A stretch of 64,000 nucleotides of DNA from SZUA-442 sp963792405 (lineage in GTDB: Bacteria > Actinomycetota > Acidimicrobiia > Spongiisociales > UBA5794): contig CAWBVU010000006.1 of the NCBI GenBank assembly GCA_963792405.1, positions 806,001 to 870,000 of the forward strand, given 5' to 3'. Both the position numbers and the translations under genes were made by a program. Numbering within the stretch: the stretch's first letter is position 1; the number at the start of each line of letters is the position of its first letter. Below, piece by piece: positions 53,914 to 62,876 of the stretch. The notes beneath the pieces were generated by a model, which did not search any database, was not told where the DNA came from, and saw only the letters and a list, made by a program, of their open reading frames with translations.

Positions 53914-55709
53914 CAGTCGGGATCGCCTGCCTCGGTCGCGACCCACGCCTGTCGCACCTCGGGTCTGACGTCGATGCCCAGTTCGAGGAGCTGGAGCTCT
54001 TCGACGCGTCCCGGAGAGCCCGTGAGTGGGTCGGCGCCCGTCTGGGTCTTGGGGAACGGGATGATCTCGCGGATGTTGGGCTCGTCGCGCAGGATGCTCA
54101 CGAAGCGATCGATGCCAATGGCGAAGCCCGCATGCGGAGGCGTTCCGTACCTCAGCGCCTCGAGGAACCAGCCGAAGCGGGAGGCCGCGTCCTCGTCGGA
54201 GATACCCATGACCTCGAACACCTTCGCCTGCATCTCGGGGTCGTGGATACGCACGCTGCCCGATCCGAGCTCCGATCCATTGAGCACGAGGTCGTAGGCC
54301 TTCGACACCGCCGTCTCAGGGGAATCGATGAGCTCGTCGAGGCTGGCGGGGGCGGTGAACGGATGGTGCGCCGGTGCCAGGGAGCCGTCGTCGCCGACCT
54401 CGAAGACGGGGAAGTCCACGATGAAGGCGAAGGCGAGCTCATCGTTTCCGGCGGGCCTCCCGAGATGGAGGCGGAGGTCCCCGAGGGTGTGGAGGGTCAT
54501 CTTGGCGCGGTCGGCGACGATGAGCAGCGTGTCGCCCGGTGTGGCCGACAGCGCCTCGACGATGCCGGTGAGTTCCGCCTCGGAGAGGAACTTCGCGACC
54601 GGGGATCGCACGGATCCGTCGTCCTCGACCACCATCCACACGAGGCCCTTCGCCCCGAGCTCCTGTGCCCGTGCGACGAGGGCATCGAGGCCTGAGCGGG
54701 CCAGGCCGAGCGGGCCTGCATTGATGCCCCGGACGGTCCCGCCGGCGTCGAGCGCCCCTGCGAAGGCGTTGAAGCCCGAACCGACCACGACGTCGGAGAG
54801 GTCGACGATCTCCATGCCGAAGCGCAGGTCCGGCTTGTCGGTGCCGAAACGTGCCATCGCCTCGTCGTAGGTCAGTCTCGGGAACGGAAGCGGGATCGAC
54901 TCGCCCCTGAGCTCCTCGACGACCCGGGACGCGACCTTCTCGAGCACGGCCAACACGTCGTCCTGGCCCCAGAACGATCCCTCGAGGTCGAGCTGCGTGA
55001 ACTCGACCTGCCGATCGGCCCGGAAGTCCTCGTCCCGATAGCACTTCGCGACCTGGTAGTACCGCTCGATCCCGCCGATCATCAGGAGCTGCTTGAACAG
55101 CTGCGGCGACTGCGGAAGTGCGTAGAACGAGCCCTTCCTCAATCGGGACGGCACGAGCATGTCCCTCGCACCCTCGGGTGTGGAGGCGATCAGGGTGGGG
55201 GTCTCGACCTCCAGGAATCCCTCCTCGTCCATCACGTCGCGCATGGCGCGAATGGCCCTCGACCGCGCCCGGAGGTTGTTCGCCATGCGGGTCCGGCGCA
55301 TGTCGAGGTACCGGTACTGGAGGCGCTTCGCCTCATCGACGTCGCTACGCTCGTCGAGCTGGAACGGCAGCGGCGCGGCGGGGCTGAGGACGACGAGGCG
55401 GGACGCGACGACCTCGACGGCGCCCGTCGGGAGGTCCTCGTTGACGGTGCCGTCCGGCCGGGGGCGCACGGTGCCCTCCACCTGGACGCAGTATTCCAGC
55501 CTGAGGGTGTCGATGGTGTCCGCGTCAGCAGGGGCGTCGTCCGGGTTGACGACCACCTGGACGATGCCAGTCGAGTCCCGCAGGTCGACGAAGAGCACCC
55601 CACCGTGGTCCCTACGGCGGGCGATCCAGCCAGCGAGGACCACGTCCTCACCTGCGTCGTCCGCACGGAGCTCGCCCGCGCCGACCGTCTTCATCACTTC
55701 CGAAGCCAT
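53913..55709 (-). CDS. aspS: Aspartyl-tRNA synthetase
   Basis: The roughly 598-residue class II synthetase has an N-terminal anticodon-binding OB fold (VVLAGWIARRRDHGGVLFVD), motif 2 (CYRDEDFRADRQVEFTQLD), the bacterial GAD insertion (about residues 295-420) and motif 3 (GFAIGIDRFVSIL). ATG 55709 has AGGAG eight bases upstream; ATG 55694 would form a TGATG junction with hisS and is an equal alternative. Whether it also charges tRNA-Asn cannot be judged. Confidence 0.93.
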   Translation of the reverse strand: MASEVMKTVGAGELRADDAGEDVVLAGWIARRRDHGGVLFVDLRDSTGIVQVVVNPDDAPADADTIDTLRLEYCVQVEGTVRPRPDGTVNEDLPTGAVEVVASRLVVLSPAAPLPFQLDERSDVDEAKRLQYRYLDMRRTRMANNLRARSRAIRAMRDVMDEEGFLEVETPTLIASTPEGARDMLVPSRLRKGSFYALPQSPQLFKQLLMIGGIERYYQVAKCYRDEDFRADRQVEFTQLDLEGSFWGQDDVLAVLEKVASRVVEELRGESIPLPFPRLTYDEAMARFGTDKPDLRFGMEIVDLSDVVVGSGFNAFAGALDAGGTVRGINAGPLGLARSGLDALVARAQELGAKGLVWMVVEDDGSVRSPVAKFLSEAELTGIVEALSATPGDTLLIVADRAKMTLHTLGDLRLHLGRPAGNDELAFAFIVDFPVFEVGDDGSLAPAHHPFTAPASLDELIDSPETAVSKAYDLVLNGSELGSGSVRIHDPEMQAKVFEVMGISDEDAASRFGWFLEALRYGTPPHAGFAIGIDRFVSILRDEPNIREIIPFPKTQTGADPLTGSPGRVEELQLLELGIDVRPEVRQAWVATEAGDPD

Positions 55710-56926
55710 GCCTCGATCTCCTCCACGGCGACCCGTTCCTGTTCCCCTGACGCGAGGCGCTTGACCGTCACCTCGCCATCCTGCCACTCCTCCCCGACCA
55801 CGATCACCGCATCGGCGCCCGCACGGTCGGCCTCCTTGAACTGGGCCTTCATCGGCCGCGAGCGGTCCGTCATGTCGACCCGGAAGCCCGCCAGGCGGAG
55901 ATCTGAGGCCAATGTCCTCGCCGTGGCCCTGTCCTCGTCGGTCGCGGACACCACGAAGGCGTCGAGCACGGGGGCGGTGTCGTCCGAGGGAAGGGCGAGG
56001 CGGATGCGGTCGATGCCCATGGCCAGCCCCACCCCGGGCGTGGGCTTCCCTCCGAGGACCTCGAACAGCCCGTCGTAGCGACCTCCGCCGCCGACACTGC
56101 TCTGTGCGGCCTCGTAGTTCCTCGGTACGTACTCCCAGACGGTGCGGTTGTAGTAGTCGAGCCCCCTGACGAGCGTCGGCTCGACCACGTAGGGGATCCC
56201 GAGGTCCTCGAGGCCGCCACGCACGCGGGTGAAGTGCTCGGCAGCTTCGGGGCCGATGTGGTCGAGAGGGACGGGTGCGTCGGCGACCACGCCGCGGTCG
56301 GCCTTCGAGTCGAGCACGCGCATCGGGTTTGTGTCGATGCGACGTCGTGCGTCCTCCGACAGCAGGTCCCTGCGCTCATCGAGGTAGGACCGGATGATCG
56401 TCCGGTACGCGGCGCGGTCGGACGGGTCACCGATGGAGTTGAGTCGCAGCTCGACGTCATCGAGCCCGAGCGCGCGGAGGTAGCGCCATCCGAACTCGAT
56501 CACCTCCACGTCGGCTTCGGGAGACGCAGAGCCCAGGTACTCGATGCCCGCCTGGTAGAACTGGCGATTTCGGCCCTTCTGCGGACGCTCGTAGCGGAAC
56601 ATCGGGCCCCAGTACGCACCCTTGAAGGTCGTCGCCACCCCACCTGCCTGGATCTGGGCCCTGACCACGGACGCCGTCTGCTCGGGCCGGAGGGTGAGGG
56701 ACCGGCCGCCCTTGTCCGTGAAGGTGTACATCTGCTTCTCGACGACCTCCGTGTCACCACCCACGCCCCTGGCGAAGACATCGGTGTCCTCGAACATCGG
56801 CGTGAGGACGAGCCCGTATCCGAACCGTTCGCACATGGCGTCGAACGTCCGGTGTGCCATGCGCCACCAGTGGGACTCGGGTGGGAGGATGTCTTCGGTG
56901 CCCTTCGGGGCGCGGTACGAGGTCAC
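55694..56926 (-). CDS. hisS: Histidyl-tRNA synthetase
   Basis: The 410-residue class II enzyme begins APKGTEDILPPES, has motif 2 (YWGPMFRYERPQKGRNRQF), the histidine-specific LVRGLDYYNRTVWE and GGGGRYDGL, and a C-terminal anticodon-binding domain. GTG 56926 overlaps the stop of the metallo-beta-lactamase gene (GTGA), with AGGAG five bases upstream. It overlaps the start of aspS. Confidence 0.95.
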   Translation of the reverse strand: MTSYRAPKGTEDILPPESHWWRMAHRTFDAMCERFGYGLVLTPMFEDTDVFARGVGGDTEVVEKQMYTFTDKGGRSLTLRPEQTASVVRAQIQAGGVATTFKGAYWGPMFRYERPQKGRNRQFYQAGIEYLGSASPEADVEVIEFGWRYLRALGLDDVELRLNSIGDPSDRAAYRTIIRSYLDERRDLLSEDARRRIDTNPMRVLDSKADRGVVADAPVPLDHIGPEAAEHFTRVRGGLEDLGIPYVVEPTLVRGLDYYNRTVWEYVPRNYEAAQSSVGGGGRYDGLFEVLGGKPTPGVGLAMGIDRIRLALPSDDTAPVLDAFVVSATDEDRATARTLASDLRLAGFRVDMTDRSRPMKAQFKEADRAGADAVIVVGEEWQDGEVTVKRLASGEQERVAVEEIEAWLRK

Positions 56927-57579
56927 AGGAGCTCCTGGAGGAAGGGGTTGTGCCGCCGTTCGGCCGCAAGGGTAGTGGCGGGGCCGTGGCCCGGGAGCAC
57001 CACCGTCTCGTGGGGAAGGGGCAGGATCTCGTCCCGCATGGACGCCATCAGCTGGCGATACGACCCGCCGGGGAGGTCGGTGCGTCCGATCGATCCCTGG
57101 AAGAGATGGTCGCCGGAGAAGAGGATGCCCTCCCCCGGGAGATGGAAGCAACAGTGGCCGGGCGTATGCCCCGGTGTGTGGAGCACATCGAACGTGACGC
57201 CCGCGAGGTCGAGCGACCCTCCGCCTTCGAGGGACGTGAAGGCCGTCGTGACCAGTTCCTGCTCACCGGTGAGCGGGGACGACCCGAGGAGGGCCCGCAG
57301 CTGATCTCCCGGATGCCTGGCCATGTCGACGTCGTCAGGGTGCAGGAAGGCCGTGACCGTCGGGCCGGCGATGCCATCGATCCCTCCGACGTGGTCGATG
57401 TGGCCGTGGGTGACGAGGACGGCGACGGGTGTGAGGTCGTGCCGGGCGAGGAGGTCCCCGACGCCCTCGGGATCGGGTGGCGCATCGACGACGACGGCGG
57501 CCGAGCCCGGGCCGTCGGCGACGACATAGGTGTTGGTGCCGAACAGCCACAACGGCCGTGCATCGATGAGGAGGGTCAT
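56923..57579 (-). CDS. Metallo-beta-lactamase fold hydrolase (glyoxalase II-like)
   Basis: The 218-residue protein has the metal-binding THGHIDHVGG, the second His in LHTPGHTPGHCCF, the bridging Asp in FSGDHLFQGSIGR and a final His in LPGHGPATTL. Such proteins hydrolyse thioesters like S-lactoylglutathione, but relatives act on many substrates. A gene of this type between rel and hisS is common in Actinobacteria. ATG 57579 follows TATCGT by six bases. Confidence 0.85.
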   Translation of the reverse strand: MTLLIDARPLWLFGTNTYVVADGPGSAAVVVDAPPDPEGVGDLLARHDLTPVAVLVTHGHIDHVGGIDGIAGPTVTAFLHPDDVDMARHPGDQLRALLGSSPLTGEQELVTTAFTSLEGGGSLDLAGVTFDVLHTPGHTPGHCCFHLPGEGILFSGDHLFQGSIGRTDLPGGSYRQLMASMRDEILPLPHETVVLPGHGPATTLAAERRHNPFLQELL

Positions 57580-57585
57580 CGTCCG

Positions 57586-57591
57586 ACGATA
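57586..57591 (-). promoter_or_regulatory. -10 element TATCGT for the hydrolase-hisS-aspS-rarA unit
   Basis: TATCGT ends six bases before ATG 57579; the unit is probably leaderless and starts 25 bases after rel ends. Confidence 0.5.
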
Positions 57592-57604
57592 GGGACGTGG
57601 TCGA

Positions 57605-59857
57605 TCAGAGCACGAGCCGATAGGCGTCGTAGACGGCATCGACCTGACGGACGCCGTTGAGGAGGCCCTCGAGGGCGTCCTTGTCCGACAGCTCGATCTC
57701 GTAGCGGAGCAGGGCGATGCGGTCCCTGCCGGTCACCGACGAAGAGGCGTGGATGTTCGCCCCGTAGTCCGACAGCGCAGCGGTCACGTCCCTGAGGAGG
57801 CGGGCCCTGTCGAGGGCTTCCACCTGGATCCAGACGTAGAAGGTCCCCACCTGCTCCGCGGACCACGCGACGTCGACCATGCGCTCGGTCTGCTCGCTGA
57901 GCGCGCCGATGTTGGCGCAGTCCGCCCTGTGGACCGACACGCCTCGCCCGACCGTGACGAAGCCGACGATGTCGTCACCCGGCACCGGGCCACAGCATTT
58001 CGCCATGCGGACGAGCATGTCCTCGAGGCCCTCGACGACCACGTCGCCCGTGACGCGGGACTTGCGCTTGTGCGGCGTGGGGAGGCGCTCCGACTTCACC
58101 GCCTCTGCGGTGTCCTCCGGGCGAAGCCTCCGTGCGAGGCGCTGGGCGACGGTCTGTGGGCTGGTGCGGTTCTCCCCCACCGACGTGTAGAGCTGGTCGA
58201 TCGTCTCGAACCCGAAGTCCTGGGCGACCCTGAGCAGATCGACGTCGACCCCATGGATGGGCAGGCCGTCCCTGCGCAGCGCATTCGCGACCGCATCCTT
58301 CCCGTCCGAGAGGGCGCCTTCCCTCCGCTCCCGGGAGAACCACCCCTTGATCTTCGAGGTGGCGCGCGACGATTTCACGAAGTCGAGCCAGTCCCTGCTC
58401 GGATGGGCGTCCTGGGCCTTCGAGGTGAGGATCTCGACGATGTCGCCGGACTCGAGTTGGGTCGACAGGGGCACGAGGCGGCCGTTGACCTTCGCACCGA
58501 TGCAGCGGTGACCCACGTCGGTGTGGACGCGATAGGCGAAGTCGACAGGGGTCGCCCCCTTCGGCAGGGTCTTGACATCGCCCTTTGGCGTCAGGGCGAA
58601 GACCTCCTCCTGGTAGAGGTCGAGTTTGAGGTTCTCGAGGAACTCGGCGGGGTCCTCCGCGTCGTCCTGCATGTCCCGGATCTCCGACACGTCGGGCAGG
58701 TCGCCCGCCGACCCGCCCCCCTCCTTGTAGCGCCAATGGGCCGCGATGCCGGTCTCGGCGCGCTCGTGCATGTCGAGCGTGCGGATCTGCACCTCGAGGG
58801 CCTTGCCGTCCGGTCCGACGACGGTGGTGTGGAGCGACTGGTAGAAGTTGAACTTGGGCATCGCGATGTAGTCCTTGAACCTCCCCTGGATGGGGGGCCA
58901 CATCGTGTGGACCAGCCCGAGGACGCCGTAGCAGTCCCTCAACTCGGGCACGATCACGCGGATGCCGATCAGGTCGTGGATGTCCTCGAAGGCAAGGCCC
59001 GATGCGACCATCTTGCGGTAGATCGAGTACAGGTGCTTCGGCCTCCCTGTGATCTCGGCCTGGATGCCCGAATCCGCGAGGACCTTCGACAGGTCCTCGA
59101 TCACCCGCTCGATGTCGGCTTCCCGCTCGGGTGAGCGTCGCAGCACCGCCTCCTCGATCTCGGCCTTGGGGCCCGGGTAGAGGACGCCGAAGCAGGTCTC
59201 CTCCATCTCGTGCTTGATCTCCTGCATCCCCAGCCGATGGGCGAGGGGTGCGTAGACGTCGAGCGTCTCGGACGCGACCCGTCGCTGCTTCTCGACGGGG
59301 AGGGGGCCGAGCGTGCGGATGTTGTGGGTCCTGTCGGCGAGCTTGATGACGAGCACCCGGATGTCCTTGGCCATCGCGACCGCCATCTTGCGGATCGTCG
59401 CCGCCTGGGCGAGCTCCCTCGAGGAGAACTTGATGCGATCGAGCTTCGTGACGCCATCGATGAGGAGGGCCACCTCGTCCCCGAACTGACCTCGCGCTGT
59501 GTCGAGCGTGAAGTCGGTGTCCTCCACGGTGTCGTGGAGGAGCGCCGCGACGAGGGTCGCCTCGTCCATTCCGTAGCCGGCGAGGATCTCGGCGACCGCG
59601 ATCGGGTGGACGATGTAGGGATCGCCGGTGGCACGACGCTGGCCCTCGTGGAGGGTCGCGGCGAGTCGGTAGGCCTCCCTGATCCGGTGATCGTCACCGC
59701 CGGGGTGTGCCTGCAGGTACGTGGCGACGAGATCGTCGACCATCGCCTCGGGTGTACGCCCACGCCGGGCGGGATCGCCCTGGACTGCCGCGCCGGAGCC
59801 ACCCGTGGCCACGGATACGGAAGGGTTCTCGGCGGTGACGGTGGACGGCGTCTCCAT
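57605..59857 (-). CDS. rel: Bifunctional (p)ppGpp synthetase/hydrolase Rel
   Basis: The 750-residue protein has all domains of long Rel: the HD hydrolase (about residues 60-210, AALLHDTVEDTDF), the synthetase (about 260-390, RFKDYIAMPKFNFYQSLHTT), TGS (about 410-475, VFALTPKGDVKTLPKGATP), the helical/zinc-finger region with MAKCCGPVPGD, and a C-terminal ACT domain. Both catalytic sites look intact, so it should make and degrade the alarmone. ATG 59857 follows TAAGCT by six bases, where the TAA is also the secF stop. Confidence 0.95.
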   Translation of the reverse strand: METPSTVTAENPSVSVATGGSGAAVQGDPARRGRTPEAMVDDLVATYLQAHPGGDDHRIREAYRLAATLHEGQRRATGDPYIVHPIAVAEILAGYGMDEATLVAALLHDTVEDTDFTLDTARGQFGDEVALLIDGVTKLDRIKFSSRELAQAATIRKMAVAMAKDIRVLVIKLADRTHNIRTLGPLPVEKQRRVASETLDVYAPLAHRLGMQEIKHEMEETCFGVLYPGPKAEIEEAVLRRSPEREADIERVIEDLSKVLADSGIQAEITGRPKHLYSIYRKMVASGLAFEDIHDLIGIRVIVPELRDCYGVLGLVHTMWPPIQGRFKDYIAMPKFNFYQSLHTTVVGPDGKALEVQIRTLDMHERAETGIAAHWRYKEGGGSAGDLPDVSEIRDMQDDAEDPAEFLENLKLDLYQEEVFALTPKGDVKTLPKGATPVDFAYRVHTDVGHRCIGAKVNGRLVPLSTQLESGDIVEILTSKAQDAHPSRDWLDFVKSSRATSKIKGWFSRERREGALSDGKDAVANALRRDGLPIHGVDVDLLRVAQDFGFETIDQLYTSVGENRTSPQTVAQRLARRLRPEDTAEAVKSERLPTPHKRKSRVTGDVVVEGLEDMLVRMAKCCGPVPGDDIVGFVTVGRGVSVHRADCANIGALSEQTERMVDVAWSAEQVGTFYVWIQVEALDRARLLRDVTAALSDYGANIHASSSVTGRDRIALLRYEIELSDKDALEGLLNGVRQVDAVYDAYRLVL

Positions 59858-59863
59858 CGGCGG

Positions 59864-59869
59864 AGCTTA
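59864..59869 (-). promoter_or_regulatory. -10 element TAAGCT for rel, overlapping the secF stop
   Basis: The first three bases are the secF TAA stop codon, and the hexamer ends six bases before the rel ATG. rel therefore probably has its own leaderless promoter at the end of the sec operon. Confidence 0.45.
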
Positions 59870-60928
59870 CCGACGCTTCCGCCTTTGCTTGGGAGGTCGC
59901 GGGGTGGCGGTCGTCGGCACCGTGGGTGCCGTGGTTGCGGTCTCGGTCGATGTCGACGTCGTGGAGGACGGTACGGCATCCTCGATCGGCGCCTTGCCCG
60001 CCCTCCGCTGCCTGCGCTCCCACTCGGATTCGCGCTCCTTCCAGATGTCGAGGAGGGGAGACGCGACGAACATCGAGGAGTAGGTACCGACGGCGATGCC
60101 GATGAACAATGCGAGGGCGAACTCCTTGAGGGTCTCGGCGCCGATCGCGAGGAAGCCGACGAGGAGGAGGGAGCCGACGGGGAGCAGCGACGTCAGCGAT
60201 GTGTTGATCGAGCGCATCAGGACCTGGTTCATCGAGAGGTTCACGATCTGCGTGTACGTGAACCTCGAGGGGGCCTCATGGACGTTCTCGGTGATCTTGT
60301 CGAACACGACCACCGTGTCGTAGAGGGAGTACCCGAGGATCGTGAGCACGGCGATGATCGTCGAAGGGGTGACGACGAACCCGAGGAGCGCATAGATGCC
60401 CGCGGCGATGATGAGGTCGTGGAACAGTGCGGCAAGGGCAGCCATGGCCATCTTCCACTCGAAACGCCACGCGATGAACAGTGACACGAGGACGAGGAAC
60501 ACCACGAGCGCCTCGATGGCCTTCCTGGTGACCTCGGCGCCGAACGTGGGGCCGACGGCGGAGACATTGACGTCGTTGACGTCGTCGCCTGCGACCGTCG
60601 CCACCGTCGTCACGAGCTCGTCCTGCTGATCTGGGTCGAGCGCCTCCGTCTGGACCTGGACGAACCCGTCACCGGTGATCTGGACGCGTGCGTCCGCGAA
60701 GCCGACGTTCCGCAGGTCCGCCCTCACCTCCTCGACGGTCACACCCGACGTGTTCTCCGCGATGACGATCACGCCGCCGGTGAAGTCGATGCTCAGGTTG
60801 AACGGGCGGATCAGGATCAGCAGCAGCGAGGCGACGACGAGCCCGATCGAGACCATCAGCGTCTTCTTCGAGATCGCGACGAAGTCGAAATCCGTCTCGC
60901 CCCGGTACATCTTCGTCACGACGTTCAC
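59867..60928 (-). CDS. secF: Protein translocase subunit SecF
   Basis: The 353-residue membrane protein has six spans, a periplasmic domain after the first (SIDFTGGVIV at its start), and the conserved GYSLYDTVVVFDKITENV. A Thr- and Pro-rich tail ends in a basic cluster. With SecD it uses the proton gradient to pull proteins through SecYEG. The GTG start overlaps the secD stop (GTGA). Confidence 0.95.
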   Translation of the reverse strand: MNVVTKMYRGETDFDFVAISKKTLMVSIGLVVASLLLILIRPFNLSIDFTGGVIVIAENTSGVTVEEVRADLRNVGFADARVQITGDGFVQVQTEALDPDQQDELVTTVATVAGDDVNDVNVSAVGPTFGAEVTRKAIEALVVFLVLVSLFIAWRFEWKMAMAALAALFHDLIIAAGIYALLGFVVTPSTIIAVLTILGYSLYDTVVVFDKITENVHEAPSRFTYTQIVNLSMNQVLMRSINTSLTSLLPVGSLLLVGFLAIGAETLKEFALALFIGIAVGTYSSMFVASPLLDIWKERESEWERRQRRAGKAPIEDAVPSSTTSTSTETATTAPTVPTTATPRPPKQRRKRR

Positions 60929-62469
60929 GACGCCACCTCCACGGGGTCCTTGGTCGTATCGCGCCCGACGTCGCGACCCATGGCGCCAAGGATGGAGAAG
61001 GCGCCACCCTCGCCGAGCGGGCCCCTGGCCATCAGGTAGGCGGCAGGCCTCGTGTAGAGGTAGGCGACGGCCACGTCGATCACGGTGGCGAGTCCCAGGG
61101 TGAGGGCGAAGCCCTTCACCGGCCCCACGGCGAGGAGGTACAGGAGGACGGCTGCGAGCAGCGTCACCGTGTCGCCCTTGAGGATCGTCGAGAAGGCGGA
61201 TTGGAAGGCGTGGGAGATCGCGGAGCGCAGTCCCCTGCCGTGGCGGAACTCCTCCTTCGTGCGTTCGAAGTACACGATGTACGAGTCCGAGGTGATGCCG
61301 ACCGACACCACCACACCGGTGACGCCCGCCAGGGTGAGCGTCGTGCCGTTGACCTCACCGAGCAGGATGATCGCCCCCACGAGGAACGACCCGAACACGC
61401 TGAGGCCGACGACGGCGATGAGGCCGAGCGAGCGGTAGTAGACCAGCAGGTACCCCGCGACGAGGATCAGGCCGACCATGCCGGCGATGAGTCCCGCACG
61501 CAGCGAATCCGAGCCGAGCGATGCGGAGATCGACTCCACCCGTTCACGTTCGAACGTCGTGGGGAGCGCGCCGTATCGAAGGAGCGCGGCGAGCGACTCC
61601 GCCTCGGACTGCGCATTCTCGCCTCCCCCGACGGTGATGACCACGGAGTTGGGGTCGAGGCCCTCGCCCGGTGCGACATCCGCTGCGATGAACGGTGCGG
61701 AGAACACGTCGCCATCGACGACGATCGCCATCTGGCGGCGCGGATCTCCGACGGCGTAGGTCGACAGGTAGGCCGTTGCCTCCCTGAACTTCTCACCGCC
61801 GTCCGAGGTGAACTGCGGTACGACCACCCACTGGCCCCCGAGTCCGGACGAGGAGAACTGTGCGGACGCGTCGGTGATGTCCGAGCCCGTGGGGAACTCG
61901 ACGACGCTGCCGTCCTGCCGCTCGACCGTGACGCCGCCCACCTCGTAGACCGACAGCCGGTCCCTGTCGGGTAGGAACGAGCGACGCGTGATCTCGTCGA
62001 CGATCGACAGGCCCGTCGAGGGGTCGGTGTCGTTGAGGGGCTGGAGGACCGGATCGACCGAGTCGTCCCCCTCAGCGACGACGGTGTCGGGCGAGGTGAG
62101 GACGGGGGACGTCGGGTACTGACCGATGACGGGCCGGAATGACAGCTGGCCCGTCGTGCCGACGGCCTGGAGGGCCCGCTCCCTGTCATCGACGCCGGGG
62201 AGCTGCACGACGATCGCACGGTCGCCGACGACGGCGACCTCAGGCTCCTGGACACCCCCGAGGTTCTCGATACGCAACCGCATGATGTCCGCGGCCGTCT
62301 CGAGGGTGGCAGGGTCGGTCCCGTCGGGGGCGACGAGGGTGACGGCGAAGCCGCCCTGGAGGTCGAGCCCGAGCTTCGGTGCCCAGCCGACGGCGAGCAT
62401 CACCCCCAGGCCACCCCACGCGATGGCGACCGTGAGGATCAGGGTGATCCAGGCGCGGCGACGACTCAC
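60925..62469 (-). CDS. secD: Protein translocase subunit SecD
   Basis: The 514-residue membrane protein has a first span, LGLDLQGGFAVTL opening the large extracytoplasmic domain (about residues 35-320), and then five spans with GVVVSVGITSDSYIVYFERT, the SecD counterpart of the SecF motif. The GTG start overlaps the yajC stop (GTGA). yajC, secD and secF form the accessory Sec complex. Confidence 0.95.
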   Translation of the reverse strand: MSRRRAWITLILTVAIAWGGLGVMLAVGWAPKLGLDLQGGFAVTLVAPDGTDPATLETAADIMRLRIENLGGVQEPEVAVVGDRAIVVQLPGVDDRERALQAVGTTGQLSFRPVIGQYPTSPVLTSPDTVVAEGDDSVDPVLQPLNDTDPSTGLSIVDEITRRSFLPDRDRLSVYEVGGVTVERQDGSVVEFPTGSDITDASAQFSSSGLGGQWVVVPQFTSDGGEKFREATAYLSTYAVGDPRRQMAIVVDGDVFSAPFIAADVAPGEGLDPNSVVITVGGGENAQSEAESLAALLRYGALPTTFERERVESISASLGSDSLRAGLIAGMVGLILVAGYLLVYYRSLGLIAVVGLSVFGSFLVGAIILLGEVNGTTLTLAGVTGVVVSVGITSDSYIVYFERTKEEFRHGRGLRSAISHAFQSAFSTILKGDTVTLLAAVLLYLLAVGPVKGFALTLGLATVIDVAVAYLYTRPAAYLMARGPLGEGGAFSILGAMGRDVGRDTTKDPVEVAS

Positions 62470-62783
62470 GCGTCGTCGCTTTCGAGCCGTTCCGCCACGG
62501 CACGCTTGACGACCCGCATGGTCTGGCCGCCGATGTCGATGGTGAACGTCTCGTCGTCCTCGTCCACGACCTTCCCGAGGATGCCGCCGATCGTCCTCAC
62601 GTCGTCACCGACGGAGATGGACGACCGCAACTCCTCCATCTTCTTCTGGCGTCGGCGCTGGGGAAGGATGAGGAGGACGTAGAAGAGGCCGCCGAGCACC
62701 AGCAGCGGGAGCAGGAACGAGAGCGCATTCCCGCCGCCCGTGGTCTCCTGCGCGACGATGATGGTGGTGGCGATGGTGAGCAA
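62466..62783 (-). CDS. yajC: Preprotein translocase subunit YajC
   Basis: The 105-residue protein has one membrane span (LSFLLPLLVLGGLFYVLLIL), the conserved LPQRRRQKKMEELRSSISVG stretch and a small soluble domain (DDVRTIGGILGKVV). The start is TTG 62783 with GGAGG six bases upstream. It precedes secD directly. The 93-base gap to tgt contains the perfect palindrome TGCCGGCGCCGGCA (62823-62836). Confidence 0.92.
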   Translation of the reverse strand: MLTIATTIIVAQETTGGGNALSFLLPLLVLGGLFYVLLILPQRRRQKKMEELRSSISVGDDVRTIGGILGKVVDEDDETFTIDIGGQTMRVVKRAVAERLESDDA

Positions 62784-62876
62784 CGGTTGCCTCCAGTCGG
62801 TGCTGCCCCTGCCCAGCCGGAGTGCCGGCGCCGGCAGGATCCCTGCGGAACCATCCGCTCGGGAACGGTCGAGATG

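Noticed and set aside
62823..62836. Perfect 14-base palindrome TGCCGGCGCCGGCA between tgt and yajC as an operator
   Set aside because: With only G, C and flanking T/A in a GC-rich gap, chance or a weak hairpin is likely; no second copy was noticed.
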